A stretch of 64,000 bases of DNA, from assembly GCA_002238485.1 (NCBI GenBank), contig MPMG01000012.1, positions 1 through 64,000 of the forward strand, read 5' to 3'. This document shows, one piece after another, positions 33,897 to 44,099 of this stretch. Below the pieces are notes generated by a model. It was not told the origin of the DNA, did no database searches, and was given only the letters and a program-made list of their open reading frames with translations. A program made the position numbers and the translations under genes. Within the stretch, counting starts at the first letter, position 1. Every line of letters starts with the position of its first letter. The DNA comes from Chloroflexi bacterium bin20. GTDB taxonomy: Bacteria; Chloroflexota; Anaerolineae; Aggregatilineales; Phototrophicaceae.

Positions 33897-36103
33897 CAAC
33901 TCCCCCAGCCGGTCGAGAAGACGAGTTCGCCTTCTTCGGCTTCGCTGCGTTTGGGCACGCGCCACAGGAAGCGGATGATCTGGTCGGCGGCGACGAACAT
34001 GATGATCAGCGCCTGTATGATCTTGACCAGGTCGATGGAGATATCGGCGCGGATTTGCATGAGCGCCGCGCCACTGAGCAGCCCGCCCCACAGCAAGCCC
34101 GCCCAGACCATGCCTTTGGGGTTGTTGCGCGCCAGCAGCGCCACGGCGATGGCGTCAAAGCCCACGCCAGCGAAGAAACGCGGCAGCATCTCGTGCTCGA
34201 CGCCGCTGATTTCGATCGCGCCAGCCAAACCCGCCAGCATGCCACTGAGCGCCATCGCCAGCACGATATTGCGCGGCACGCTCATGCCTGCGTATTTTGC
34301 CGCGTGCTGATTCGCGCCGACCGTGCGCAGTTCAAAGCCCAGCGTGCTGCGCTGCAAGAACCAGTCGGTCAGCCACACTGCCGCGATCATCAGCCAAAAG
34401 CCGAAATGCAGCTTGCTTTGGTCGCCAACGGCAATCAACGTGAGGAAGAGCTGGACGGCAGCCATGACGCCCGCCCAGACCAAGCCATTGCGCCGCGCCA
34501 GTCGGGGATTTTCGCGCCGCAGCGGCAGCCAATTCAGTGTGAAAGCCACGATTGCCGCGGCCGCCATAAACAGCAGCAGCGCCAGCGGACTGGTAATGCT
34601 GTCCAGGGTAGGCAGCATGGCGGCGGGCAGAATGACGGGCGTTTTGGGCACGCTGGCATTGATATCGCCCAGGATGACGGGATCGACCGATTTGATCAGC
34701 CAGTCGACCAGCAGTATGGCGATGAAATTGAGCATGATGGTGGTGATGACTTCGTGCGCGCCGGTATAGGCTTTTAGCGCGCCGGGTATGGCGCCCCACA
34801 AAAATCCACCGGCGATACCAAAGAGAATCACAGCTGGCAGCAAGACCAGCGGCGATGTATCGGGCGGGGAAAATGCGCCGACTGCCGCCACGGCGATGGC
34901 GCCCGCATAGAGCTGTCCCTCTGCGCCGATGTTGAAGAGACCGGCTTTGAAGCCCAAGCCCACCGCCAAGCCGGCGATGATGAAAGGGATGGCGCGCACG
35001 ATCGTTTTTTCGAGGTTGGACGGGATGAAAAGCAGGACAGAATCGCCCAGGCGCAAGAAGAGCACTTCCAGGTCTTGTTCATTCTTCAGGATGCCGAACG
35101 TCGTGTCGCCCAGGTCGCCGGCATTCAGCACGCGGTTGCTCGGGCGGCGGATGACCAAATGCTGCGCCAGCGCCGAATCCAGCTGTGAGTCCAGCGCCGC
35201 ATTGACCGAGTCGCCGCTGAGGTAGCCGGCATCGTACATCCTGCCCACTATGCGGAATTGCGCGCCAAGTGCAGCCGGCTCGTCTATGCCCAGCGCGTCC
35301 AAAGCCGCCAACGTGTCTATGGCTTCGGTGACATCGTCAAAGTCGGCGGCGACGATCTGCGCCAGCAGTTCGGCATCGGCGCTGCCCGCTGCGATGCCCA
35401 GCGCGTCCATCTGCAACAGGGCATTTTTGCTGCGCAGCAAGGCGACCAGTCCGCGTTCGTCGATCAGCGCCAGGTCGTCGCGCATTTGCTCCTGTTGCGC
35501 CGCGGGCATGTCTGCCAGCGGGGGATAGAGCGCGGCCGCTTCGTCCAGTTGTCCGGCGGCGACGAATTCTGTCAGCGCGCGCAGATCGGCGCGATTGAGA
35601 CCGGACAAGGCATCCAGCCGTGGCGCCAATGCCCGCAGTCGCTGTGCGCCGACCTCGCCGATGGTCTCCAACCGCTCGCTGATGGCGATTGCCGCGTCTT
35701 CGCTGATGGCGAATTGCGCGAAGAATTCGGCATATTGGCGCGTTTCGACCATGCCGACTTCCAGCACGCGCTCGAAGGGCCGGGCTTGGCGCGACAAACT
35801 GCGGCGGGTGGTGATGTCCTTTGCGCCGGCATAAACGCGCATGGCATCAAAATCGGCGCTCTTTGCCACTGGGTTGATGGTCAGTCCGGTCATCGATTCG
35901 ACCAGGGCAATATATGCCGTAGAAGACACGCGCAAGCCCTCGGCGATATCGGGCTGCAAGGCATTGTCGCTGACGGTGAGGGTGATGAGCGGGATACCGG
36001 CCAGAAAGGCTGTGATCACGGCCAGCAGGGGCAGCAAGCGCGGCGATATGCCCACCCACATGCGCAACAGGCGATGACCTCGGCTTTCGGTTGACGCGCT
36101 CAT
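33896..36103 (-). CDS. Nucleoside-type ABC transporter permease with large extra helical domain (YufP/NupP-like)
   Basis: 735 residues, about twice the family norm. Helix 1 at about 20-45. Residues about 50-350 form a soluble, mostly helical region rich in Ala/Leu/Asp, likely outside the membrane. From about 360 the canonical permease begins ([30 protein letters not shown]) and runs with about eight helices to the end, including [12 protein letters not shown] and [15 protein letters not shown]. The extra domain has no family I recognise and could interact with the two-domain binding protein. Start ATG overlaps the ATPase stop as ATGA. Confidence 0.88.
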   Translation of the reverse strand: MSASTESRGHRLLRMWVGISPRLLPLLAVITAFLAGIPLITLTVSDNALQPDIAEGLRVSSTAYIALVESMTGLTINPVAKSADFDAMRVYAGAKDITTRRSLSRQARPFERVLEVGMVETRQYAEFFAQFAISEDAAIAISERLETIGEVGAQRLRALAPRLDALSGLNRADLRALTEFVAAGQLDEAAALYPPLADMPAAQQEQMRDDLALIDERGLVALLRSKNALLQMDALGIAAGSADAELLAQIVAADFDDVTEAIDTLAALDALGIDEPAALGAQFRIVGRMYDAGYLSGDSVNAALDSQLDSALAQHLVIRRPSNRVLNAGDLGDTTFGILKNEQDLEVLFLRLGDSVLLFIPSNLEKTIVRAIPFIIAGLAVGLGFKAGLFNIGAEGQLYAGAIAVAAVGAFSPPDTSPLVLLPAVILFGIAGGFLWGAIPGALKAYTGAHEVITTIMLNFIAILLVDWLIKSVDPVILGDINASVPKTPVILPAAMLPTLDSITSPLALLLFMAAAAIVAFTLNWLPLRRENPRLARRNGLVWAGVMAAVQLFLTLIAVGDQSKLHFGFWLMIAAVWLTDWFLQRSTLGFELRTVGANQHAAKYAGMSVPRNIVLAMALSGMLAGLAGAIEISGVEHEMLPRFFAGVGFDAIAVALLARNNPKGMVWAGLLWGGLLSGAALMQIRADISIDLVKIIQALIIMFVAADQIIRFLWRVPKRSEAEEGELVFSTGWGS

Positions 36104-37623
36104 GTTGGTTCTGCCGTTTCTCGCACGCCCGCCATGCGCAATCCGACTGTGTCTCGATCGGCCTCGGCAATGGGCAGGATGTCGATGATTTGACCCTCAA
36201 ACATGACCGCCACGCGATCGGCCAGACTGAGCACTTCTTCCAGCTCCGATGAAACCAGCAGGATTCCTGCGCCGGCATCGCGCATGCGGATGATCTGCCG
36301 GTGGATGAACTCGATCGAGCCGACATCCAGACCGCGCGTGGGCTGCGAGGCGATCAGCAAGTCGACATTCCGCGAGAACTCTCTGGCGACGATGACCTTC
36401 TGCTGGTTGCCACCGGATAGGCCGCCGGCCGCATTGTTGATGATGGGTGGGCGCACATCGTATCGTTCAACCAGCTCGTGGGCGTTGGCGGCGATGGCGC
36501 GCTCGTCCACCACGATCGCATTACTAAAGTCGCTGCGGTAATAGGTCGACAGCACCAGGTTGTGCATGACGCTGAAGCTGGCGACCAAACCATCGCGCTG
36601 GCGGTCTTCTGGCACATGACCGACGCCCTGCTCGGTGATCTTGCGAGGTGATGCACTCGTCATATCTTGCCCTTTGATGACGATGCGTCCGCTGTCTGTC
36701 TCGCGCAGTCCCGTCAGCGCATCGACCAGCTCGGTCTGTCCGTTGCCCTGCACGCCAGCCACGCCAAGAATCTCGCCGCGCCGCAAGCCCAAGCTGAGGC
36801 CTTCAACAGCTGGCAAGCCCCGATCATCATGAACATGCAGGTCGAAGACGCCGAGGATCTCATCGCCGGGCGCCGCTGCGTCTTTGTCGATCTCCAGGAT
36901 GACATCGCGCCCGACCATCAGCGAAGCCAGCGATTGTTCGGTGGAATGGCGTGGATCGGCTGTGCCAGCGACTCTGCCGCGTCGCAGCACGACGACCTGG
37001 TCGCAGATTTCCAGCACTTCTTTTAATTTGTGGCTGATGAAGATGATGCTGACGCCCCGATCGAGCAGCGCGCGCATGATTTTGAACAAGCCACGCGCCT
37101 CCTGGGGCGTTAAGACTGCGGTCGGTTCGTCAAGGATGAGGATATCGGCATGGCGGTAGAGCGCCTTGATGATCTCGACACGCTGTTGAACGCCCACCGG
37201 CAGGTCGCGGACGAGGGCGTCTGGGTTGACATCCAAACCGTATTCGCGCGAGAGATCTTCGATTTCGCGCCGCGCCACAGTCCGCCGCAAGAACGGACCG
37301 CGCGTGCGTTCGTTGCCCAGCATGACATTTTCGGTGACGCTGAGCACATCCACTAGCTGAAAATGCTGGTGTACCATGCCGATACCCAGGCCGATTGCAT
37401 CCTTCGGACCGCTGATCTCGACTGGCTGCCCGTTGACCAGGATCTCGCCGGCATCGGGCTTATACAAGCCATAGATCATGTTCATCAATGTGGATTTGCC
37501 AGCGCCGTTTTCGCCCAGCAAGCCCAGCACTTGCCCTTTTTCCAACGTCAGACTGATGTCGTCGTTGGCGAGCACGCCAGGAAAACGTTTGGTGATGCCG
37601 CGCACTTCAAGGACGGCTGACAT
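36100..37623 (-). CDS. Nucleoside-type ABC transporter ATP-binding protein, two ABC domains (YufO/NupO-like)
   Basis: 507 residues from the ATG at 37623. Domain 1: [21 protein letters not shown] (Walker A near residue 40), [17 protein letters not shown]-loop region, [15 protein letters not shown] and [13 protein letters not shown]. Domain 2: degenerate [31 protein letters not shown] signature and [11 protein letters not shown]. This two-domain layout is standard for BMP- and ribose-linked ATPases. First gene of the four-gene operon ATPase-permease-permease-binding protein. Confidence 0.93.
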   Translation of the reverse strand: MSAVLEVRGITKRFPGVLANDDISLTLEKGQVLGLLGENGAGKSTLMNMIYGLYKPDAGEILVNGQPVEISGPKDAIGLGIGMVHQHFQLVDVLSVTENVMLGNERTRGPFLRRTVARREIEDLSREYGLDVNPDALVRDLPVGVQQRVEIIKALYRHADILILDEPTAVLTPQEARGLFKIMRALLDRGVSIIFISHKLKEVLEICDQVVVLRRGRVAGTADPRHSTEQSLASLMVGRDVILEIDKDAAAPGDEILGVFDLHVHDDRGLPAVEGLSLGLRRGEILGVAGVQGNGQTELVDALTGLRETDSGRIVIKGQDMTSASPRKITEQGVGHVPEDRQRDGLVASFSVMHNLVLSTYYRSDFSNAIVVDERAIAANAHELVERYDVRPPIINNAAGGLSGGNQQKVIVAREFSRNVDLLIASQPTRGLDVGSIEFIHRQIIRMRDAGAGILLVSSELEEVLSLADRVAVMFEGQIIDILPIAEADRDTVGLRMAGVRETAEPT

Positions 37624-37779
37624 GACGAGCGCCTTTCGCGATTGTGGTTGGCGGGGAGTATAACAGATGTGGCGGGAGTGTCGGATAACTGCGCAAAGAG
37701 CACCGAAGGAGAACAATGGTTGTCATGCAAATGCCAACCACAACGGCACATAGGGTTTTTGCTGCAGAGACGCAGGGGA

Positions 37780-37885
37780 TTGGTGTAGAGGCGATGCTGG
37801 TGTCGCCAGCTTCCTTTTGCGTTCGAATACAACAGGGGCGATATGTGGAGCTTCCCCCAGCCCGATGGGGGGACTGAGGGGACTT
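37780..37885. repeat. Degenerate family B and family A repeats
   Basis: GTGTAGAGGCGATGCTGG and CAGGGGCGATATG (37782-37845) are degenerate family B. CTTCCCCCAGCCCGATGGGGGGACTGAGGGG (about 37851-37881, in two palindromic blocks) is family A and matches the block inserted in the molybdenum hydroxylase gene. Confidence 0.6.
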
Positions 37886-37889
37886 GGAT

Positions 37890-38678
37890 TTATTCTTGCC
37901 AGGGGTCGGCTTTGGCCAGCTGCATAATGTAGAAAAAGGCGCCGGCCGGGTCTTCCACGACGGTGAACCAGCCAGTATCGGGCGCTTCCATCTTCTGCGT
38001 GACCACCTTGCCGCCCAATTCTTCGACTCGCTGCATAGACGCGTCGATATCCTCGACATGAAAATAGACCATCCAGCAGGGCGGCATCTCGCCGAAGTTT
38101 TCATCCATTTTCAACATGCCGCCGTTGCTGCGGCCGCGATTGTTGATGTGGATGTAATGCTCATCGCCATAGAACTCCCAGTCGAATACGGCGGAGTAGA
38201 AGGCTTTGGCGGTCTCGGCATCGCGCGTGAGCAGTTCGTTCCAGCACATCGCGCCGACTGTGTTGACGATACCCGCGCCGATGTGATTTTGCGCCTGCCA
38301 CAAGCCCAGCGCCGCGCCAGTCGGGTCCATGAAGAAAGCCATGCGCCCGCTGTCGAAGACATCCATGGGGCCAAAGATGATCTGGCCGCCATTCTCCGTG
38401 ACGACCGGCAGCAGCGCATCAACATCATCGACAGTCACATAGCATGACCAGTGCGATGGGATATTCTGCTCGAGCGCCTCTGGAGTCGCCTCGCTGAGGG
38501 CGGCGACATGTTGGTCCTGGTGCTGGAACATGGTGTAGGTCATGCCGTCGCCGATGGGGATATCGGTTTTGTCCCAGCCGAAGAGGTCCATATAGAATTG
38601 CTTGGCCGCTGCCGAGTTGGTCGAGCTGGTATCCGCCCAGCTAAATGTGCCGTGGGGGTATTTACTTACTGTGTACAT
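37890..38678 (-). CDS. VOC-superfamily protein with two glyoxalase-like domains
   Basis: 262 residues: two beta-alpha-beta-beta-beta VOC modules (about 8-125 and 140-258), each opening with an F(S/N)W-type or CWNELLTRD strand and an AKAFY helix. Typical segments: GWDKTDIP, YVTVDDVDALLPVV, MDPTGAALGLWQ, YFHVEDIDASMQRVEELGG. Members include CFP-30-like hydroxyacylglutathione and antibiotic-binding proteins; substrate unknown. Paralogue of the next gene, with which it shares the first 14 residues nearly exactly. Confidence 0.85.
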   Translation of the reverse strand: MYTVSKYPHGTFSWADTSSTNSAAAKQFYMDLFGWDKTDIPIGDGMTYTMFQHQDQHVAALSEATPEALEQNIPSHWSCYVTVDDVDALLPVVTENGGQIIFGPMDVFDSGRMAFFMDPTGAALGLWQAQNHIGAGIVNTVGAMCWNELLTRDAETAKAFYSAVFDWEFYGDEHYIHINNRGRSNGGMLKMDENFGEMPPCWMVYFHVEDIDASMQRVEELGGKVVTQKMEAPDTGWFTVVEDPAGAFFYIMQLAKADPWQE

Positions 38679-38694
38679 GTTGTCTCCTTTGCGG

Positions 38695-38748
38695 GCGTCC
38701 CAGTGGCTCGTCCCTACATGTCGGGCGACTGGGTGGCTGCCCTTACGA
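38695..38748. repeat. Family B repeat between the VOC paralogues
   Basis: CCCAGTGGCTCGTCCCTACA and GGGCGACTGGGTGGCTGCC form inverted modules in the gap between the paired VOC genes. Confidence 0.6.
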
Positions 38749-38756
38749 TTTGCTGT

Positions 38757-39557
38757 CTAATTTTCCCAAGGCTCTGCCTGGATCAACTGAATGATGTAGA
38801 AGTAGGCTCCAGCCGGGTCGGACAGATAGGCGAAGTGCCCGGCGCCGGGGGCTTCTGTCTTGGGAATGATGATCGTCCCGCCCATGTTGCCCGCGCGTTC
38901 GATCGATTCGTCAATGTCGGCGACGGTGAAGTAGGGCTGCCAGACCGAGGGCATCTGGCCGAAGCTCTCGTCCAACTGCATCATCGCGCCATTGTTGCGA
39001 CCGCCATTCAAGATTCGGATGTAGCCGTTCTCATCGGCGCAGAACTCCCAGCCAAACAAGGCGCTATAAAAGGCTTGCGCGGCCACGGCGTCTTTCGTCA
39101 GCAATTCGTTCCAGCACATCGCGCCGACTGTGTTGACGATGCCGGCGCCGATATGGTTGATCGGCTGCCACAAGCCCAGCGCCGCGCCAGTGGGATCTTG
39201 GATTTGCATCATGCGCCCGCTGTCGAAGACATTGCCCGGCCCATACAGAATCGCGCCGCCGTTGCTCGTGACGACATCCGCCAGCGCGTCGACGTCATCG
39301 ACGGTGACATAGTTGTTCCAATGCGACGGGACGCCCGCCTCGAGCATCTCCGGCATCATGCCTGCCATGCCCGCTGTGTAAGCGCCGTCTTGCTTGAACA
39401 TGGTATAGGTCGCGTCCGCCATCTCAGGACCCATGGGCATCTCGTCTTTGTCCCAACCCAGCAATGCCTGATAGAAGGCTTTTGCCGCTTCGGGATCGCG
39501 ACTGTTGTTATCCGCCCAAGAAAATGTGCCGTGCGGGTATTTGCTTACGGTATACAT
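38757..39557 (-). CDS. VOC-superfamily protein with two glyoxalase-like domains (paralogue)
   Basis: 266 residues from the ATG at 39557; the frame is open upstream but similarity to the paralogue starts here (MYTVSKYPHGTFSWAD). The same two-module plan as the neighbour: NYVTVDDVDALADVV, IQDPTGAALGLWQP, MCWNELLTKDAVAAQAFYSALFGWEF, YFTVADIDESIERAGNMGG. A shared block around IGAGIVNTVGAMCWNELLT is identical apart from the last residues, so the pair arose by tandem duplication. Function unknown. Confidence 0.85.
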   Translation of the reverse strand: MYTVSKYPHGTFSWADNNSRDPEAAKAFYQALLGWDKDEMPMGPEMADATYTMFKQDGAYTAGMAGMMPEMLEAGVPSHWNNYVTVDDVDALADVVTSNGGAILYGPGNVFDSGRMMQIQDPTGAALGLWQPINHIGAGIVNTVGAMCWNELLTKDAVAAQAFYSALFGWEFCADENGYIRILNGGRNNGAMMQLDESFGQMPSVWQPYFTVADIDESIERAGNMGGTIIIPKTEAPGAGHFAYLSDPAGAYFYIIQLIQAEPWEN

Positions 39558-39639
39558 AGGGGGTTTCCATTCAGATCTGTCGGCAGGGCAAGGAATCATA
39601 GGCGCGGGGCAGCAAGTTGTCAAGCGGCTGTCAACCACC

Positions 39640-39765
39640 TCAGCCCCCGCCGACAGAGCGGTGGGAACCGCATCTTGCGACTGACCAGAACGGAGTCGGG
39701 GCGACTCAGCGAATCGACTGTCAGGCGCGCAACCACAATTGTGCGACCCAATGGCTCGCCCCTAC
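39640..39765. repeat. Family A remnant and family B repeat
   Basis: CCTCAGCCCCCGCCGACAGAG (39639-39659) is a family A remnant. 39696-39765 holds GGGGCGACTCAGCG and GCGACCCAATGGCTCGCCCCTAC, a family B unit like that at 54714-54788. It abuts the end of the PhyH gene. Confidence 0.6.
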
Positions 39766-40619
39766 TGCGCAGCCATTTCTTTGTGCTGCAGCGCTTCCTG
39801 GATTTCGAAGATGGAGCCGGCGTTCTGCGGCTTGGGCAGCGGGATGATGACGGGCACGGCCGTCAGGCGCGGGCGGATGGTCGGCTGGCCGCGAACGATG
39901 GAATCGCAATAGGCCTCGTAAGTCGCAAAACCCTCGAGGGGCCAGGAATCCAGCGAGCAGTATTGAAAGAGCAGCAGCCGTCGCGGTTTTGTCGAATGAT
40001 TGGGCGTTGAGGCGTGCAGGGTGCGCGCGTGATGAATGCTGATGCCGCCGGCTTTGACCAGACACTTTGCCACCTGGCGCGGCTGGAAGTCGGGCTCGCT
40101 CACTGCGCCGACAAAGACGCCATCTTCATGGTGGCTGTGCAACTGCGCGCGATGCGAACCCGGCGCCATCAGCATGCAGCCGTTTTCTTCGGTCATGTCA
40201 TCAATTGCCAGTCCCACCGCCAGCAAGTCGTCATTCGTGTGCGGATAAAATGCCCAATCCTGATGCCATTCCACCGCGCTGCCATGGTCGGGTTCTTTCA
40301 TATTCAGCTTGTTGCCGTTGCTGCGCAAGCCCTTGCCAATGAGTTGCTCGACGATAGCCAGGATGCCGGGGTGTCGCAGCGTCTGGTCATAGATTTCGTG
40401 ATGCAAAATGGGATTTTTGATGCGGCGCAGGCGCGGTCGTTCGGCGCTGTGATTCGGCTCCAGGTCGAAGATGTCATCGTGAGCTTTGATCGCCCGCGAG
40501 CGCTCGACAAATTCATCGGTAACCTGGCGCAGTGAAGCCAGTTCTTCCGCGCTCAATACATTTTCAACCGTCAGGTAGCCATTTTCATGATAATAGGCGA
40601 TTTGCTGTTTGCTGAGCAT
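39762..40619 (-). CDS. Phytanoyl-CoA dioxygenase (PhyH) family Fe(II)/2-oxoglutarate oxygenase
   Basis: 285 residues. Double-stranded beta-helix oxygenase with metal ligands H119-x-D121 in EWHQDWAF and a distal His in GGISIHHARTLHAS (about 196-202); an Arg for 2-oxoglutarate follows in KPRRLLLFQY. N-terminal YYHENGYLTVENVLSAEE is the usual PhyH opening. Bacterial members hydroxylate diverse small molecules; the substrate is unknown. Its stop codon overlaps a family B repeat. Monocistronic. Confidence 0.88.
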   Translation of the reverse strand: MLSKQQIAYYHENGYLTVENVLSAEELASLRQVTDEFVERSRAIKAHDDIFDLEPNHSAERPRLRRIKNPILHHEIYDQTLRHPGILAIVEQLIGKGLRSNGNKLNMKEPDHGSAVEWHQDWAFYPHTNDDLLAVGLAIDDMTEENGCMLMAPGSHRAQLHSHHEDGVFVGAVSEPDFQPRQVAKCLVKAGGISIHHARTLHASTPNHSTKPRRLLLFQYCSLDSWPLEGFATYEAYCDSIVRGQPTIRPRLTAVPVIIPLPKPQNAGSIFEIQEALQHKEMAAQ

Positions 40620-40734
40620 GTGCCACTCCTACGCCGCTGGGATGCGCGCCGAGTATGGAATAGCCGCGAGTGCCTGTCAACAAATAGCATTGAGTACAGT
40701 GCCGCAATAATGGACGTCTTCTAAGCCTTCTTGC

Positions 40735-40740
40735 TATAAT
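40735..40740 (+). promoter_or_regulatory. TATAAT -10 box of the adenine methyltransferase gene
   Basis: Consensus TATAAT with TGC just before it (extended form TGCTATAAT), and TGGACG 18 bp upstream as a weak -35. It lies 35 bp before the ATG at 40776 and argues against a GTG start at 40743, which would be at the transcription start. Confidence 0.55.
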
Positions 40741-40775
40741 CAGTGTGCTGGCAACTAGCTTGGTTATTGATCTGC

Positions 40776-41834
40776 ATGGCTGACCAACTCGCTCTCCTTC
40801 CAAAGCTCCACCACCAGTTCCCGAAAACCAGGTATCAGGGAAGCAAGGCGAAACTTACGAAATGGATCTGGGACAGCATCTCATTCCTGGATTTCGACAC
40901 TTGTCTGGATGCATTTGGCGGCACGGGCACTGTATCCTACAAACTCAAGCAAGAGCAGAAGCAGGTAACCTACAACGACTCGTTGAAGTTCAACTATTGG
41001 ATCGGACAGGCACTCGTAGAGAATTCTACGGTAGTTCTGGAAGACCATGAAGTTGATTGGATACTCAATACATACAACGATTCGTATCCGAGTCTTATCA
41101 CAGAAACATTTCAAGACATCTATTATCTTGATGAAGAAAACGAATGGCTCGACAAGGTAATATGGAACATTCATCAAATGAAGAACATATACAAGCGGTC
41201 GCTGGCATTCTTTGCCTTGGCGCAGGCCTGTATCATGAAGCGACCTTATAATCTCTTCCATCGGAAGAACCTATATGTTCGTACAGCCAATGTTAAGCGG
41301 TCCTTCGGCAACAAATCGAGTTGGGATAGACCGTTCGAATCATGGTTCCGACACTTTGTTGCTGAAGCGAATCAAGCTGTATTTTCCAGCGGCAAAGCCT
41401 GTTACGCGACCAACCTAGATGTATACAGTGTTCGCAGCAAATACGACTTGGTGTATCTCGATCCGCCTTACATATCGGGCAAAGGCGTGGCTGTTGACTT
41501 CCGAGACTTTTATCATTTTCTAGAAGGTCTAGTCAATTACAGTCAATGGCGAGATATGATTGACATGACATCCAGGCACAGGCGTCTCATTCGACAGGCA
41601 AACGATTGGACAGACAGGTCTCGAATCTACAAGGCATTTGAACGAGTATTCGAAAGACATGCCGAAAGCATTCTGGTGGTGTCTTACAGGAGCGATGGAA
41701 TCCCGTCCGAGTCGGAATTGATTAGACTTCTATCTCGATTCAAAACAGATGTTAGGATTGAGCGATTTCGCAACTACCAATATGTGCTGTCAAAGAACAA
41801 ACGCTCCAACGAACTCCTGCTGATTGGTCAATAA
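40776..41834 (+). CDS. D12-class N6-adenine DNA methyltransferase (orphan)
   Basis: 352 residues from the ATG at 40776. MethyltransfD12 (Dam-like) features: motif X TRYQGSKAKL (18-27), SAM-binding motif I DAFGGTGTVSYKL (45-57) and catalytic motif IV DPPY (229-232) in YDLVYLDPPYISGKG. It transfers a methyl group to adenine N6 in DNA. No endonuclease gene adjoins it, so it may be a solitary epigenetic methylase, the remnant of a restriction system, or a protector against a nuclease elsewhere. About 45 % GC by eye, clearly below its neighbours, suggesting transfer. Confidence 0.9.
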   Translation: MADQLALLPKLHHQFPKTRYQGSKAKLTKWIWDSISFLDFDTCLDAFGGTGTVSYKLKQEQKQVTYNDSLKFNYWIGQALVENSTVVLEDHEVDWILNTYNDSYPSLITETFQDIYYLDEENEWLDKVIWNIHQMKNIYKRSLAFFALAQACIMKRPYNLFHRKNLYVRTANVKRSFGNKSSWDRPFESWFRHFVAEANQAVFSSGKACYATNLDVYSVRSKYDLVYLDPPYISGKGVAVDFRDFYHFLEGLVNYSQWRDMIDMTSRHRRLIRQANDWTDRSRIYKAFERVFERHAESILVVSYRSDGIPSESELIRLLSRFKTDVRIERFRNYQYVLSKNKRSNELLLIGQ

Positions 41835-41982
41835 TTGATGACGACTTTTGAACGCCAGATGTAGGAGTCTCTCCGAGTATTGGGATTGGCGAGGCGGCAG
41901 CAAATTCGATTGTATGCTGTTCAGCCTCCATGTCTGACGACTGTATACACCTGGCTGTCAACAGATTGCGCCGATGGCTTTG

Positions 41983-43953
41983 CTAGTCGTTTTGCGCCGC
42001 CTGGCCAGCATTCAACGCCGCGATGATCTTGTCCACATCATAGACGCTGCCCGCCCAGACGCCGCCGCTGGCAGCTTGCAGCGCCGCCCACAAACGCGTA
42101 TCGGCGGGTAGCTCGGGGTGGGGCTGCAAGTCGGGGTGGGGCGCGCGGGTTGCCAGCAGGCTTGCCGCTGCTTCTGCCGATAGGTCGCCGTCTGCTGTGC
42201 CGACCAGGTCGACTGTCCCGCGCAGTTGAACCCGATCAATGCTGATTTCGATGATGTCGCCATCGCGCAGCTTGCCGATGCTGCCGCCAGCCAGCGCTTC
42301 GGGTCCGACATGTCCGATGCATGCGCCGGTCGAAACGCCGGAAAAACGCGCATCAGTGATGATGGGCACATGCTTTCCCCAGGGGATGAACTTCAGCGCC
42401 GAAGTCAGCTGATACGTCTCTTCCATGCCCGTGCCCATGGGTCCCACGCCGGCCAGCACCAGCACATCGCCGGGCTGAATGGGCGCGCCTTCCAAGCCTT
42501 TCAATGCGCGGATGGCCGCTCGCTCTGATGTAAAGACGCGCGCCGCGCCGCGATGCCGATAGACGCCGTCTTCGCCCACCACGCTGGGGTCGATTGCCGT
42601 GGCTTTGATGACCGAGCCTTGCGGGGCGATATTGCCCAGCGGGAAGACGACTGTGCTGGTCAAACCGCGCGCTTTTGCCGAATCCGGCGACATAATGACA
42701 TCAGCCGGGTCGATGCCGTCGCTGTCGCGCAGGCGCTGTCGTGCCAGTTGCCGACGTTCGCTTTCTGCCCACCAATCCAGCACGGCATCCAGCTTGTCGC
42801 CTGTGACGGTCAGGGCGTCGGTATGCAGCAAGCCTTGCGCGCGCAAGTGCAGCAGGACTTCGGGCACGCCGCCTGCCATGAAAACCTGTACAGTCGGATG
42901 GTTGCGCGGTCCATTGGGCAGGGCGTCGACCAGGCGCGCTGTGCTGCGATTGACGCGAATCCAGTCGTCGACTGTGGGCGCTTTGAGCCCCGCGGCATGG
43001 GCGATTGCGGGGATGTGCAGCAGCAGGTTGGTCGAGCCGCCAAAAGCCGAATGCGCCAACATGGCATTTTCCAGCGCAGCCGGCGTGATGATATCGGCCA
43101 GGCTGATGTCGGCCTTTTTCATTGCCAGCAGCGCCAATGCCGAGCGCCGCGCATTGTCCAGCCAGATCGCCTCGCCCGAAGGCACAAGCGCGCTGTGTGG
43201 CAAGCAGAGACCCAAGGCCTCGGCAACCACCTGTGATGTGGCTGCTGTGCCCAGGAATTGGCAGCCGCCGCCCGATGATCCACAGGCTTTGCAGCCCATC
43301 TCTGCGGCATAATCCCGACTGATCAGCCCATGAGCGAAGCGCGCGCCGATAGTCTGGACGGCGCCGGCGTCTTCTGCGCCCTCGGCTGGCAGGGTAACCC
43401 CGCCGGGCACGATAATGCCGGGCAGATCGCCACAACCTGCCAGGGCGAGCAGGGCAGCGGGCAGTCCCTTGTCGCAGGTGGCCACGCCCATGACGCCATC
43501 GCGGGTTGGCAAAGAGCGGATCATGCGCCGCATCACCACGGCGGCATCGTTGCGATAAGCCAGGCTGTCCATCATGCCCGTTGTGCCTTGCGAACGCCCA
43601 TCGCAGGGGTCGGAGCAATAAATCGCAAAAGGAATGGCGTCCTGCTGGCGGATGGTCTGCGCTGCTTCTCGCACCAGCAGGCTGATTTCCCAATGCCCGG
43701 TGTGATAGCCCAGCGCGATCGGGCTGCCATCTTCGGCGCGCAAACCGCCTTTGGTGCTGACGATGACATATTGCTCGCGATTGACCTCTTCGGGATGCCA
43801 GCCCATGGCGACATTCTGCGTCATGGCGAAGAGGTTGCCGCTGGCTTCGTGCAGCAGCATGTCTTCGTTGATGGGCAGGCTGCCTTCTGTGCCTTGCCCG
43901 CGGGTGCGCGTCGACCGCAACAATTCCGCCCCGCCGTAGATGTCGTTCTTCAT
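41983..43953 (-). CDS. YjhG/YagF-type D-xylonate dehydratase (IlvD/Edd family)
   Basis: 656 residues from the ATG at 43953. IlvD/Edd dehydratase with Fe-S cysteines in [22 protein letters not shown] and [15 protein letters not shown]. The long N-terminus ([18 protein letters not shown]) and the spacing of these blocks fit the YjhG/YagF group (about 655 residues) rather than IlvD (about 560). It dehydrates D-xylonate or a similar aldonate to the 2-keto-3-deoxy acid. It is divergent from an SDR gene that could make the aldonolactone. Confidence 0.85.
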   Translation of the reverse strand: MKNDIYGGAELLRSTRTRGQGTEGSLPINEDMLLHEASGNLFAMTQNVAMGWHPEEVNREQYVIVSTKGGLRAEDGSPIALGYHTGHWEISLLVREAAQTIRQQDAIPFAIYCSDPCDGRSQGTTGMMDSLAYRNDAAVVMRRMIRSLPTRDGVMGVATCDKGLPAALLALAGCGDLPGIIVPGGVTLPAEGAEDAGAVQTIGARFAHGLISRDYAAEMGCKACGSSGGGCQFLGTAATSQVVAEALGLCLPHSALVPSGEAIWLDNARRSALALLAMKKADISLADIITPAALENAMLAHSAFGGSTNLLLHIPAIAHAAGLKAPTVDDWIRVNRSTARLVDALPNGPRNHPTVQVFMAGGVPEVLLHLRAQGLLHTDALTVTGDKLDAVLDWWAESERRQLARQRLRDSDGIDPADVIMSPDSAKARGLTSTVVFPLGNIAPQGSVIKATAIDPSVVGEDGVYRHRGAARVFTSERAAIRALKGLEGAPIQPGDVLVLAGVGPMGTGMEETYQLTSALKFIPWGKHVPIITDARFSGVSTGACIGHVGPEALAGGSIGKLRDGDIIEISIDRVQLRGTVDLVGTADGDLSAEAAASLLATRAPHPDLQPHPELPADTRLWAALQAASGGVWAGSVYDVDKIIAALNAGQAAQND

Positions 43954-44099
43954 AGTCGCGTCTCCCAAATACGCATCGTGCCGCTGCGACGTAGGACCCA
44001 TTGCCCCTTACAGATGCGCTGTTGCGCCGCTTGTCTCTCTGTTCTCTGTGCTGACTGTGGGTAAACTACCTGTGCCATCTTCGCTTACCAGGAGAGATT

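Noticed and set aside
40672..41969. Similar short sequences CTGTCAACAAATAGC (40674-40688) and CTGTCAACAGATTGC (41955-41969) around the adenine methyltransferase, possibly a target duplication
   Set aside because: Only 13 of 15 positions match, with no exact boundary or extension; chance similarity cannot be excluded, unlike the 86-bp exact repeat at 58.6/63.8 kb.
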